Shown piece after piece: positions 15,108-23,756 of a DNA stretch of 31,539 nucleotides (positions are counted from its first letter, which is position 1; every line of letters starts with the position of its first letter). The translations under genes were made by a program, and so were the position numbers. The DNA lies in the IMG/VR virus record IMGVR_UViG_3300042894_002178, positions 1-31,539 of that record, one strand, 5' to 3'. This stretch comes from a virus. The notes beneath the pieces were generated by a model. That model saw only the letters and a list, made by a program, of their open reading frames with translations. It did not search any database and was not told the origin of the DNA.

Positions 15108-18100
15108 GGTTTGATTTTGTATCTGTTAAAAATTTTAGTGTTTCCAGTTTTTGTTGTCTTCACGATTTCCATCATTGATTGTGTGATTTCACCAAGTTCA
15201 ATATTCGTTTCTGGCTTGTTTCTGATGGTTTCAGTTAACAAGTCAATCTTGTTTGCCAGAAGTGCAGTGTCAAGTGCAGATGCAGATTGAAAGTCACCTT
15301 TCATCAAACTTCCAGTTCTTGATTCAGTTGCAAGTTTTGCAAGATGTTCATTTGACATTGAACCAATTTGTTGATTCAGATGCTTTGGAACAACTCTTTC
15401 ATTCGGATGAAGGATTGCATGGAATCCACCTTTTCCATCAACACCTTGACCATTTTTTCCAGTGTTTTCAGTTCCATCTTCGAATGCTGGAATAGTTGCA
15501 ATGAATGTTTGCAAAAGTGCAATGTCACGAATGGTATCTGCAAGTGGTGTCTTTGAATTATTTTCCACTTTTTGTGAATACGTTGTCAATGCAGTTTCTG
15601 CAAGTTTTATTCTTTGTATTCGTTTTTGTTCTTGTTCTTTTTTCTTGTTTGCATCATCGATGATTTTTTGATTTTCAGCAAGTGATTGTTGTGCAGTTAT
15701 ATTTCCATTTTTTGCAAGGTCTTCCAACATCGTTTGTGTCTTTGTTGCACCTTCAATTTCCTTGTCAAGTTGTGCAATTTTCTTTTCAGATTGTTTCACA
15801 AAATAGTCTGCACTTGCTTTCACAATTTCTTGAATTGCTTTTTGCTTTTCTGCTTCCTTTTTTATTGCAAGTTCATCTGCTTTTGCTTTTTCATCTGCTT
15901 CAAGTTTATTGTAATTTTTGTTTGATTCCAGAACCTTTTGATTTGAATCAGTCTTCATTTTGACTTTGTCATCTTCAAGTTTCTTCTGGTCATCAACAAG
16001 TTTTTCATCAAGAACAAGTGTTTTCATCCTCAAATCTTCATCACGTTGTGCGTTTTCAATGTCTAATTGTCCAACTTTTGTTTGAAAATCTTCTTCAATT
16101 TTTACTTTTGCTTCTTTTGTCAATCCTTCTTGTGAAAGAAGTTCAAGTTTTTCTGAAATCAACTTGTTCAGTTCTGCTTCTTTTGCAATTTCATTGTCAA
16201 TGACCATCTGATTGACTGCAAACTGCTTTCTTTGTTCAAGATTCTTTGCTTCAAGTGCAAATCTTTCTTCAATTTTTGCATTCAATTCAGTATTTGCAAT
16301 ATTCAATGCTTCCAGATTCGCTTTGTCAACTGCTTCTTGTTGGTCTGGTGAAGTTGCTTCTGTTAAAGTCACACCCATCACAACATTTCCACTTTGTGCT
16401 TGTGCTTTCCCTTTTTCAATCAGTGCATCAATTTCTTTTGTCATGTCAGCAATTGCACGATTCTGATATATTTCTTCCAATTCTTGCATCAAATTGATTG
16501 AATCCTGAATGTAATCATTGACATCAGACAATGAAGTTCTGAATTCTTTTGCCGAATCAGTTGCACCTTTGAATGATTCTGATGTCTTATTGATGTTTAC
16601 CGAATAATCTTGTGCATTTTGTGCAGATTCCAGAAGTGATACTTGTGCTTCATCGTTTATATCCTTGAATGATTTTGCATCAAGATTATATTGATTCATT
16701 GATGTACTTGTATTTGCAATTTCTTTGTTTAATGCAGTCAATGTTTTTTCTGGATTCCATCGGTCAATGTCAACACCTAATCTGGACAAATTTTCATGCA
16801 ATACATCAAATCTTTTTGTTTCATCAACTGATAAACCACCGAATGAACCATCAAGTTTTCCTTTCAATTTTAAGAATTCTTTTTTATAGTTTTCAAGTTC
16901 CCACAAATTTGCTTTTTGAAGTCCAAAACCTTTTTTTGCTTGTGTGATATATTTGTCTTGAATTTTGATGTTTGCTTCTGCAAGTTCTTTTTCAAGTTTT
17001 GTTTTTTCAATACTTGTTGTTGCAAGTGCAATTCTTTTCCGATATGCAAGTTCTGATTTTCTTATTTCTTCATCGTATGATTTTTTTGTTCTTTCAGAAA
17101 CTTTCAATGCAGTTTCTGCACCTTTTTCTTGTGCTTGTTTGAAAAGGTCTGCTTGCCTTCTTGCTTCTGCACTTGCAGATGCAACATTTGCCCACCAGTT
17201 ATAAAGTTCCACTAATAATGAAATAATCAAAACAAATGGAATTGCTTTCATTGTATTTCCAGCAGTTTTCATTGCATTTCCAGATGCAGTTGCACTTTCA
17301 CCAACTGCTTTTTGTGACCTTGCAAGTTGAATTTGTTCAAGTTTATAGGCACGTGTCATTGGAATGTTTTTCAACAATGTTTGTCCAAGTTTTTTGAATC
17401 CATCATTTGCCATCCATTGTTGAACTTCAATTGCTTTCATCGTGGATTTGTAAATTAACCACGTTCTGACAACCTTCCAGACAATTGACATAATTGTTCC
17501 AAGATTTGCACCAAGAAATTTGAAACCATCAATAAATGTCTGCATGACACCACTACCAGAACCAATATTTGTAAACAAAGCAAGAAAACCATTCTTCAAT
17601 TCCATCAATGCATGACCAAGTGTGTTTGTTCTTTGCTTTGCTTGTTCCAGATGTGTTCCTTGTGTGTACATCTGACCATTCAATTCTTTGATTCGGTCAG
17701 TATTTTGAAGAAGTGCAAGTGATGCAGTTGCATTTTCAGTTCCAAAAACCTTCATCAATGCACCAGTGTCTTTTGTCAATGGTTTCAACATTTCCAACTT
17801 TTGTGTGATGGACAATGCTGGATTCGATAATTCTTCAAGTGAAATACCAAGTGCTTCCAATCTTTTTTGTGCTTCAATTGGAAGTGCATCTGGTGCAGAT
17901 AGTTTCAACATTACATTTCGAAGTGCAGTTCCAGCTTCTGCACCTTTTAATCCTTTTTCACCAAGCAATTCAATCATTGCAGTTGATTCTTCCACTGATG
18001 TTCCAGTTGATTTTGCAACTGCACCAAATTTCAAAAGTGCTTCTGTAATTTGTGGAATTTCAGCAGAACCGAATTTTGCACCATTTGCAAGAACATTGAC

Positions 18101-19219
18101 AAATTTGTCTGCTTCTTCTGCACTTGCACCAAACTGATTCATTGCATCTGTCAATGCAGTTGCAGATTCTGGAAGTGTCATTCCAGATGCTTGTGACAAT
18201 GTGATTGCAGATTGTGTCACTGCATCAAGTGCTTTTGCATTGTTCAACAATTCAGGTTTTGCAGAACCGATAAGTTTGTATGCTTCAATAACTGCACTTG
18301 CACCACCTTCGACATTCACACCAAGTTTGTTTGCTTGTTCTGCATAAAATTCAAGGTCTGCACCACCAGCACCAGTAATTGCTTGCAAATCTGCAACTTG
18401 TTGATTGAAATTAATTAATTCTTTTGTACCAGTTTGAATGATTGAACCGATTCCAAAAGCAAGACCAAGTTGACCAAGACCATTCTTCAATTTATCAACT
18501 GCACCAGTGTAATTTCCAACATTTCTGAAATTGTCACCAACTGATGAATCAATTTTCTTCAATTGTGCATCTGCAAGTTGGGCTTGTTTTGTTACTTGAC
18601 CATATTTTGTTGCAAGTTTTGAATATTCATCAGAATTTTTCTTTCCAGCAAGTTCCAATGCAATCATTTGTGATGCAAGTTCCTTTGATGCATTCTTCAA
18701 TTCACGTGTTTTTCCAACAAGTTGACTATAAGCAGATGCTTCTTTTTTTGCAAGTGCTTCTGCTTTTGCAAGTTCTTTGTTTTTAAGTGCTTCTGCACGT
18801 TCCAATTCACGTGTCAATTTTGCTTGTTCACGTTTGGTTTTAATGCTTTCAGTATCTGCTTTTGATGCTTGTTGTTGTGCTTTTGCTGTTTCTTGAAGTC
18901 TTTTTGCATGAAGTGCTTCCAGTTTTTCAATTTCTTGTGTTGATTTTGTCAACTGCTGGTTTGCTTTGGATTTCAATGTTTCAATCTGAACTGCATCTTT
19001 CATCAATTTATTCGATTGATTTTGTGCTTTGTTCAGTTCATTGATTGATTTTGATGAATCAAACTTTGCACCACCGATTGATTTTTTCAATGTTTCAGCA
19101 GTTGTAATGACTTCAGTATTCATCAGTTCAAGTGTTTTGATTGTGCTTTCAGCACTTTCACGAACTGACTTGAAAATGTCTAATTCTTTGAATATATCAT
19201 CAATTCCAATTTTCTTCAT
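15104..19219 (-). CDS. Tail tape measure protein (TP901-type core)
   Basis: The 1371-residue product sets siphophage tail length and travels with the DNA. Residues 1-230 are coiled coil (many KAQ/EALKNKE repeats). Residues 265-550 are the TP901-type core, with LINFNQQVADLQAITGAGG (268-286), TLSQASGMTLPESATALTDA and GEKGLKGAEAGTALRNVMLK (420-439). Hydrophobic segments follow at about 556-590 and 658-680 (KAIPFVLIISLLVELYNWW). Next is a long Lys/Glu/Gln coiled coil to about 1240. The C-terminus has GGFHAILHPNERVVP, like the conserved tape-measure ending. At about 0.15 nm per residue, the length predicts a tail near 200 nm. No frameshift seen. Confidence 0.92.
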   Translation of the reverse strand: MKKIGIDDIFKELDIFKSVRESAESTIKTLELMNTEVITTAETLKKSIGGAKFDSSKSINELNKAQNQSNKLMKDAVQIETLKSKANQQLTKSTQEIEKLEALHAKRLQETAKAQQQASKADTESIKTKREQAKLTRELERAEALKNKELAKAEALAKKEASAYSQLVGKTRELKNASKELASQMIALELAGKKNSDEYSKLATKYGQVTKQAQLADAQLKKIDSSVGDNFRNVGNYTGAVDKLKNGLGQLGLAFGIGSIIQTGTKELINFNQQVADLQAITGAGGADLEFYAEQANKLGVNVEGGASAVIEAYKLIGSAKPELLNNAKALDAVTQSAITLSQASGMTLPESATALTDAMNQFGASAEEADKFVNVLANGAKFGSAEIPQITEALLKFGAVAKSTGTSVEESTAMIELLGEKGLKGAEAGTALRNVMLKLSAPDALPIEAQKRLEALGISLEELSNPALSITQKLEMLKPLTKDTGALMKVFGTENATASLALLQNTDRIKELNGQMYTQGTHLEQAKQRTNTLGHALMELKNGFLALFTNIGSGSGVMQTFIDGFKFLGANLGTIMSIVWKVVRTWLIYKSTMKAIEVQQWMANDGFKKLGQTLLKNIPMTRAYKLEQIQLARSQKAVGESATASGNAMKTAGNTMKAIPFVLIISLLVELYNWWANVASASAEARRQADLFKQAQEKGAETALKVSERTKKSYDEEIRKSELAYRKRIALATTSIEKTKLEKELAEANIKIQDKYITQAKKGFGLQKANLWELENYKKEFLKLKGKLDGSFGGLSVDETKRFDVLHENLSRLGVDIDRWNPEKTLTALNKEIANTSTSMNQYNLDAKSFKDINDEAQVSLLESAQNAQDYSVNINKTSESFKGATDSAKEFRTSLSDVNDYIQDSINLMQELEEIYQNRAIADMTKEIDALIEKGKAQAQSGNVVMGVTLTEATSPDQQEAVDKANLEALNIANTELNAKIEERFALEAKNLEQRKQFAVNQMVIDNEIAKEAELNKLISEKLELLSQEGLTKEAKVKIEEDFQTKVGQLDIENAQRDEDLRMKTLVLDEKLVDDQKKLEDDKVKMKTDSNQKVLESNKNYNKLEADEKAKADELAIKKEAEKQKAIQEIVKASADYFVKQSEKKIAQLDKEIEGATKTQTMLEDLAKNGNITAQQSLAENQKIIDDANKKKEQEQKRIQRIKLAETALTTYSQKVENNSKTPLADTIRDIALLQTFIATIPAFEDGTENTGKNGQGVDGKGGFHAILHPNERVVPKHLNQQIGSMSNEHLAKLATESRTGSLMKGDFQSASALDTALLANKIDLLTETIRNKPETNIELGEITQSMMEIVKTTKTGNTKIFNRYKIKP

Positions 19220-19225
19220 CTTTTT

Positions 19226-19681
19226 TTATTTTGCAGTTTTTAAACTTTTTTCGAATTCCTTCATCATGTCAAAGTATTCACGTGTTGTGATTTTTTTTGC
19301 ATCAATCCATTGATTCATCCATTTAGACAAATGAATCAGTGTTTGTTCGATTGTCATTCCATTTTTATTGTTGTTGACCAAATTTTCCAGTCTTGCAATT
19401 TGCATTTCAACTTCTGTTAATTTGAACCGATTTCTGGTCAATACGAAATCAAGTTCCAGAAGTGTTTTTTTGTGCATTGTTTTTAATAGTTTGATGTACA
19501 TTTCAGAAAGACCAAATTCTTTGATATAAGAATCAAAAATCATTTCAAAGTGTAATTCATCCAAAAAGTTATTTCCATGCTTCAAATCTTTCCTTACAAA
19601 TCGAATTTGACCACTTGTGCATTGAATCCAATTCTTCAATGGAAGGTCATCAATATTATTGTAGTAACTTATTGACTTCAT
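19226..19681 (-). CDS. Hypothetical tail-assembly protein upstream of the tape measure (151 aa)
   Basis: I place the start at the ATG 19679-19681 (KSISYYNNIDDLPLKNWIQC), overlapping the preceding gene by 26 bases; a longer reading would cover far more of that gene with an implausibly Lys-rich leader. The rest is helical (MYIKLLKTMHKKTLLELDF, then EVEMQIARLENLVNN). Its place just before the tape measure is typical of tail assembly chaperones, which coat the tape measure before tube polymerisation. No slippery frameshift site is evident. Confidence 0.6.
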   Translation of the reverse strand: MKSISYYNNIDDLPLKNWIQCTSGQIRFVRKDLKHGNNFLDELHFEMIFDSYIKEFGLSEMYIKLLKTMHKKTLLELDFVLTRNRFKLTEVEMQIARLENLVNNNKNGMTIEQTLIHLSKWMNQWIDAKKITTREYFDMMKEFEKSLKTAK

Positions 19682-20117
19682 CGATGAATCTTTTTTTGAT
19701 TTCAACTGCAAGTTTTTCTTTGTTTTCATCAGTAAGTCCGATAATACCTTCACCATATTGGTCAAAAAGGTCTGTTTTTTTTCCATCTTCATCAATTTTG
19801 ATTGGTTGTGCTTCAATTATAAATGAATCATTCAACACAACAATTTTCATCGAATCGTAAAATGCACCAGTGTCAAAAAGTGTGTAAGGTGTTCCAGCTT
19901 CTTTTTCTGGATTCAACATTTCAGTCCATTCAGAATACAATCCAATGATGTCACCATCTTCATCAATTCCTTTTTTGAATAATTGGTCTTGTTGAATCAT
20001 TTCAAGAATCATCTTTGTCAATGTCTTATCCATGAATACTTTGTGCCAAATATCTTGTGTCCGAATTGCTCGGAATTTATTCAAAACTGCACCAAGTTCT
20101 GTCTTCATCAAATCCAT
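19656..20117 (-). CDS. Tail completion / neck protein candidate (153 aa)
   Basis: Contains TPYTLFDTGAFYDSMKIVV (about 76-94) and a following strand pair, reminiscent of the DTG-x-(L/F)-x-x-S(I/M) signature of HK97-gp10-like tail completion proteins. The rest is DLFDQYGEGIIGLTDENKE and a C-terminal helix. Such proteins sit at the head-tail interface. The resemblance is short, so the call is tentative. It is the first gene after a hairpin terminator, with a promoter-like box only 4 bases from its ATG. Confidence 0.55.
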   Translation of the reverse strand: MDLMKTELGAVLNKFRAIRTQDIWHKVFMDKTLTKMILEMIQQDQLFKKGIDEDGDIIGLYSEWTEMLNPEKEAGTPYTLFDTGAFYDSMKIVVLNDSFIIEAQPIKIDEDGKKTDLFDQYGEGIIGLTDENKEKLAVEIKKRFIDEVNKLLQ

Positions 20118-20121
20118 TTCA

Positions 20122-20129
20122 CAAAGTTA
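20122..20129 (-). promoter_or_regulatory. Late promoter-like box (TAACTTTG) next to an ATG
   Basis: Minus strand TAGTAACTTTGTGAAATGG. The -7 box ends 4 bases before the ATG at 20117, so a transcript from it would be leaderless or nearly so. It follows the terminator at 20131-20163, which fits restart of transcription for the tape-measure block. Confidence 0.45.
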
Positions 20130-20130
20130 C

Positions 20131-20163
20131 TAAAAAAGGGAACACATTTCTGCATTCCCTTTT
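20131..20163 (-). terminator. Rho-independent terminator inside the late operon
   Basis: A 9-base perfect stem, AAAAGGGAA with TTCCCTTTT, across a 12-base loop, running on the minus strand into six Ts. It separates the tail-tube and chaperone-candidate genes from the tape-measure block. Because the stem is nearly symmetric with A/T flanks, it could act in both directions. Confidence 0.8.
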
Positions 20164-20187
20164 GTTTGATTTTATTCTTCAATCATG

Positions 20188-20541
20188 TTATTCAATGACT
20201 TCTGTCACTTCTTGTCTAATGACTGGAACTTTGAATTTGTTGTTCCATTTTTCAATTTCCATTTCAAAAACTCGATTCGTTCTTTCAAATGATTGTGCAT
20301 TTTTTACTTTGAAAGTCTTTAATAAAAACATTTTCAAGTCACCAGATTTTTGCAATTCCAAAACATTCACTGAATATTTTCCTGAAACAATCTGGAATGT
20401 TGATTGAAACAATGCAACAATTCGTTTTTGTGGAATTTTTCCATTTTCGGTGAAGTATTTCACTGCACTTCTGACATCCTTGAATGTTCTCATTCCTTGT
20501 TCATTGAATGGAATCATCAGTGTTGGTTTTTTCTTTGCCAT
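20188..20541 (-). CDS. Tail assembly chaperone candidate (117 aa)
   Basis: Follows the tail-tube gene, where siphophage chaperones are usually coded. The product is basic and helical (MRTFKDVRSAVKYFTENGK, then FLLKTFKVKNAQSFER) with an acidic end (RQEVTEVIE). No family recognised; the call rests on position, size and helical look. It is the last gene before the internal terminator. Confidence 0.5.
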   Translation of the reverse strand: MAKKKPTLMIPFNEQGMRTFKDVRSAVKYFTENGKIPQKRIVALFQSTFQIVSGKYSVNVLELQKSGDLKMFLLKTFKVKNAQSFERTNRVFEMEIEKWNNKFKVPVIRQEVTEVIE

Positions 20542-20551
20542 TTTTTAAGAA

Positions 20552-21442
20552 TTAAGCAGTCCAAGTGTATGAACCAGTAAAACCAGACTTGATGATTGTG
20601 ATTGTGTAATCAGTTAAGGCAACAAAAGCAAAAGACAATGTGTAATTTCCATCAACATTTTCAACAACTGAAATTGGTGACAATATACCACCAGCATCTG
20701 TCAATTGGAAGTCAGCAGTCACTGCACCAATAAATTTGATTGCGTTAAATGCAGTACCATAATCAAGAACTGCATCAAAAGTGATGTCAGTCAATGTTTC
20801 AACTGAATTGATTGCATTCACATCAACAAGACCTTCCAAATCATTGAAGTTGATTCCAGCTTCTGTCGGTGTCACCATGTACATTGTTGACTCATCAAAC
20901 AATCTGTCAAAGTCAAAAGCCACCATGATTTTTGAAGTTGTTGTGTCCGTTGCGAACATGTATTTCGGGTCAAATGAAGGATTGTCCACTGGTATTGGGA
21001 ACAAGAAACCATTCACTTTTGAACCGACAAGATTTCCATTCACATCCACGATGAAAACACCAAAATCAACACATCGGTTGTTCTGTAATTTTCCAAGCAA
21101 TGTTGGTGAAGAATCTTCTGACCATAATTCACCAGAAAAACTTCTTTTCCCTTGACGAATGTACACCATTCTTCCAGAATTTGCTTCTTCAAATGTTGTG
21201 TCTGCTTTTGCAAGTTCAACATTTTCGAATGCTGGAAGTGGAAACCATCTTTTTGATGCATCCAATTCATTCACCAAATCATCCCAAACTGGAATTGGTG
21301 CAGATAAATCAATCGAATTCAAAGTTCCATCAATTGCTTTCAAAGGAACAAGAATCAATTTCGAAGTAACCGATTGAATCGGTACACAATTCGGTCTTCC
21401 AGTATTGGACAAACCTGAATCACAATTACATCCTAATGACAT
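20552..21442 (-). CDS. Major tail (tube) protein candidate with C-terminal Ig-like domain (296 aa)
   Basis: The N-terminus is Cys-rich (SLGCNCDSGLSNTGRPNC). The middle (about 25-200) is strand-rich, with KRSFSGELWSEDS and a FGVFIVDVNGNLVG strand pair, compatible with a tube-forming fold. Residues about 212-296 look like an added Ig-like domain (VETLTDITFDAVLDYG, LSPISVVENVDGNYTLSFAF, ending SGFTGSYTWTA), as often decorates siphophage tubes. Position between neck and tape-measure genes supports this. No sheath gene is present nearby, so the tail should be non-contractile. Confidence 0.7.
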   Translation of the reverse strand: MSLGCNCDSGLSNTGRPNCVPIQSVTSKLILVPLKAIDGTLNSIDLSAPIPVWDDLVNELDASKRWFPLPAFENVELAKADTTFEEANSGRMVYIRQGKRSFSGELWSEDSSPTLLGKLQNNRCVDFGVFIVDVNGNLVGSKVNGFLFPIPVDNPSFDPKYMFATDTTTSKIMVAFDFDRLFDESTMYMVTPTEAGINFNDLEGLVDVNAINSVETLTDITFDAVLDYGTAFNAIKFIGAVTADFQLTDAGGILSPISVVENVDGNYTLSFAFVALTDYTITIIKSGFTGSYTWTA

Positions 21443-21483
21443 ATTTTTTTAGTTTTAATTTTTCTTTGCACCAAAATTGGTGA

Positions 21484-22170
21484 CTAACATTTACAATTTT
21501 CTTTGTACTTCACCAGTGTTAAACGTAATTCAACACCAGATAAGTCAGCATCCAGAATGCTTTGAAACATTCCATTTTCTTTTTCGACACCAAATCTTGA
21601 AAAAGTTAAGATTTCGAAGTCTTCAATACGTTTGAAAACACGATTTCCATGAACCGATTCGATGAAACCATTCACCAGTTCAGTCATCGGTCTGACAACA
21701 TTGTCACGATGGTCTTTTGTGTAGTAATTTCGAACATCTGTTTCATCAAGGAAGAAGATTCGAATTTCTGATTCGAATTCAATTGTTGATTCCCTTCCAA
21801 ATTGTTTGAATCTGATGAAATCCAAATACCACACAATTGGTGTTTTTGCAGTGACATCATTTGTGACAATTGTCCATTCACGATTTGCAGACATTTTTGT
21901 TCCAGTGATGAAATATGGTTCACCGATTGAAATAATTCCTTCCAGTGGTGGATTTGTTTGAACAATTGGTGTTGCAACAATCCATTCATCAATTGCGAAA
22001 TCAATGACCATGTATTCATTTCCAGAAGAATCAGTGACCTTTTTTCCTTTTCGAATCCATTTTGTTTTGCAGACATTTGTCCGATTCAACACAATATCGA
22101 ATTTTCCGACAATTGTGTTGTCGATGTCCAGAACAATCTGGTTTATAATATTTGAAAGGTCTTGATTCAT
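21484..22170 (-). CDS. Neck / head-closure protein candidate (228 aa)
   Basis: I chose the ATG at 22168-22170, overlapping the connector stop (ATGA); the longer reading starts with TTG. The product is mixed alpha/beta with VCKTKWIRKGKKVTD (near 33-47), IIFSIGEPYF-like strands in the middle (GIISIGEPYFITGTK) and a polar C-terminus ending ENCKC. The place between the connector and tail tube is that of a head-closure or tail-terminator protein. No named family recognised. Confidence 0.55.
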   Translation of the reverse strand: MNQDLSNIINQIVLDIDNTIVGKFDIVLNRTNVCKTKWIRKGKKVTDSSGNEYMVIDFAIDEWIVATPIVQTNPPLEGIISIGEPYFITGTKMSANREWTIVTNDVTAKTPIVWYLDFIRFKQFGRESTIEFESEIRIFFLDETDVRNYYTKDHRDNVVRPMTELVNGFIESVHGNRVFKRIEDFEILTFSRFGVEKENGMFQSILDADLSGVELRLTLVKYKENCKC

Positions 22171-23399
22171 ATCCAATACGCAAAAAGTTTCTGAATTCCA
22201 TTGAATTTTCGAAAGTCACCAGCACCAACTTTCACGATTTCAATCATGCAATTGTTGTCACCACCATCGATGATGAATTGTTCATTTACAAGATAATCGA
22301 TTCCATCTTCATTGATTTCAATCGAAGTGATTTCACCATTTGTCAAAGTGTCAATGTCAAATGTTGCATCAAAATTCCCACCATTGATTGTAATTGTTTC
22401 ACCGATTGCATATCCAAAACCAGTTTGAACAATTGTAATTGACAAAACACCACCAGAACCATCTTGAATGATGTCCACTTCCAAACCACTTCCAGAACCA
22501 CCAGTTGTTGTCACATTTTGTGAATCAACATATCCAGTTCCAGCACTTACTGGTGTGAAAGTAGCACAACCATCAATTCCAAGTGCAATGATGTCACATG
22601 TCAAGTCTGAACCGACTGATGAATTGATGACATTTGTGACAATAAGTGTTGCATCTTGACCACCAGCATCAATTGTGATGATGTCATCGACTGCATATCC
22701 ATTTCCAGCACTTGCAATTGTGAAAGAATCGATTCCACCAGAACCATCTTGAATGATGTTTAAAGTCAAACCGATTCCATTTCCACCAAGTGTTGGAACA
22801 TTCAATGCATTCACATATCCAGTTCCAATTGAAGTCAATGTCATTTCAGTTGTCATTCCAATTTGATTCACCTGAACATTGTTTCCAGTTAAATAACCAG
22901 AACCATGTGTTGTTTGTGATATTTGAACAACTTGACCAAAATGCAATGTCGAATTCAAAATAATGAATGACCGAATTGCATTGTATGTCTTCACTGCTTC
23001 ATTGTAACGTGTGAAAATCATTGAATTTAATGTGGTGACCTTCTTTGAATTTTCTGATAATTGTGCAACATTTCCAAATGGTGTTTGTTGGTTCATCTGG
23101 TCTTTCGAATACTCAAAATAAATGAATCCTTTCAACATTTCAAGAATACCTTCTGAAATCAATAAATGGTACAAATTCACATTCTGATGGAATTCATCGA
23201 ATATCTGAATGAAATTCGGTGATTCTGGTGCATTGTTGACATCAAGGTCAGCAATGAAATCATCAAAAAGTGTTGCACCAAACAATTCAATCAAATATCT
23301 TTTTTCATATTTGTTGATGTAGTCTTGCAATTTTTGCTGGTCATAAATACCAGTGTGCAATTCATATTTTCCAGTGAAATCTTGTGGTGTTAAAAACAT
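22167..23399 (-). CDS. Head-tail connector candidate with inserted GxGY beta-repeat domain (410 aa)
   Basis: Residues 1-150 are helical (KLQDYINKYEKRYLIELFGA, 23-42; IFTRYNEAVKTYNAIRSFII) and resemble small head-tail adaptors coded after the capsid in Bacteroidetes phages. The last 17 residues (GDFRKFNGIQKLFAYWI) look like the end of the same domain. Between them, about 155-393, lies a Gly-rich beta region with GxxY turns at 166, 192, 232, 287, 327 and 366 and two long repeats (192-250 and 287-345), each containing LNIIQDGSGG or VDIIQDGSGG. This looks like a decoration or adhesin-like insert in a connector. The connector role is inferred from position and helical part. Confidence 0.65.
   Translation of the reverse strand: MFLTPQDFTGKYELHTGIYDQQKLQDYINKYEKRYLIELFGATLFDDFIADLDVNNAPESPNFIQIFDEFHQNVNLYHLLISEGILEMLKGFIYFEYSKDQMNQQTPFGNVAQLSENSKKVTTLNSMIFTRYNEAVKTYNAIRSFIILNSTLHFGQVVQISQTTHGSGYLTGNNVQVNQIGMTTEMTLTSIGTGYVNALNVPTLGGNGIGLTLNIIQDGSGGIDSFTIASAGNGYAVDDIITIDAGGQDATLIVTNVINSSVGSDLTCDIIALGIDGCATFTPVSAGTGYVDSQNVTTTGGSGSGLEVDIIQDGSGGVLSITIVQTGFGYAIGETITINGGNFDATFDIDTLTNGEITSIEINEDGIDYLVNEQFIIDGGDNNCMIEIVKVGAGDFRKFNGIQKLFAYWI
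22450..22474. repeat. Direct repeat copy 1 in the connector insert
   Basis: A 25-base exact direct repeat with 22735-22759. It lies within longer imperfect repeats that code two IIQDGSGG-containing modules, offset by 285 bases (95 codons, in frame). Confidence 0.85.
22735..22759. repeat. Direct repeat copy 2 in the connector insert
   Basis: Partner of 22450-22474, identical over 25 bases. Together they mark an in-frame internal duplication that could expand or contract by recombination. Confidence 0.85.
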
Positions 23400-23403
23400 C
23401 TTT

Positions 23404-23709
23404 CTATTTTTTTATAAGTTTTCCAAGTCCCTTTTTCAAGAAAATTTTCAGCATTTCACCAGAAATCTTCCAGATTGTTCCTTTTGGCATGTGTTTATTT
23501 CCAAATGATTCAAATTCGTATTCTTTCAAATCATCAATTTCGATGTCCAATTTCAGACCACCTTCATCTTTTGTGAAGTGTGCATCAACTTTTTTGGTGT
23601 CAACATCTATTTTGACATTTCCTTCTGAATCACGATGGAATTCAATGTCAACATTTTTGGTGTCAATACTGATGTCAATCGGTTTTTTTGGTCTTTTTGG
23701 TGTCTTCAT
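23404..23709 (-). CDS. Small beta-repeat protein after the capsid gene (101 aa)
   Basis: Residues 11-66 form three tandem units of about 20: DISIDTKNVDIEFHRDSEGN, VKIDVDTKKVDAHFTKDEGG, and LKLDIEIDDLKEYEFE. The pattern suggests alternating beta strands and turns. A basic start (KTPKRPKKP) and a basic amphipathic C-terminus (LKIFLKKGLGKLIKK) flank them. Placed between major capsid and connector genes, it could be a capsid decoration or head accessory protein. No family recognised. Confidence 0.6.
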   Translation of the reverse strand: MKTPKRPKKPIDISIDTKNVDIEFHRDSEGNVKIDVDTKKVDAHFTKDEGGLKLDIEIDDLKEYEFESFGNKHMPKGTIWKISGEMLKIFLKKGLGKLIKK

Positions 23710-23756
23710 TGTGATGCTTTTTTAATTTATATCATTTTCTAAATGATTGAAAACCA

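Noticed and set aside
15253-18786. Many long plus-strand open frames opposite the tape measure and tail genes
   Set aside because: They are Cys/Phe/Leu/His-rich complements of the coding strand, overlap each other in several frames, lack promoters and match no family. The minus-strand genes explain the region.
19682-19816. N-terminal extension of the 151-residue tail gene
   Set aside because: The extra 45 residues are Lys-rich and read through a well-formed gene in another frame; the ATG at 19681 gives a normal small overlap.
20158-20541. Programmed frameshift producing a long tail chaperone from the 117-residue gene
   Set aside because: The following gene lies beyond a terminator and its own start, and no slippery heptamer with a following overlapping frame was seen.
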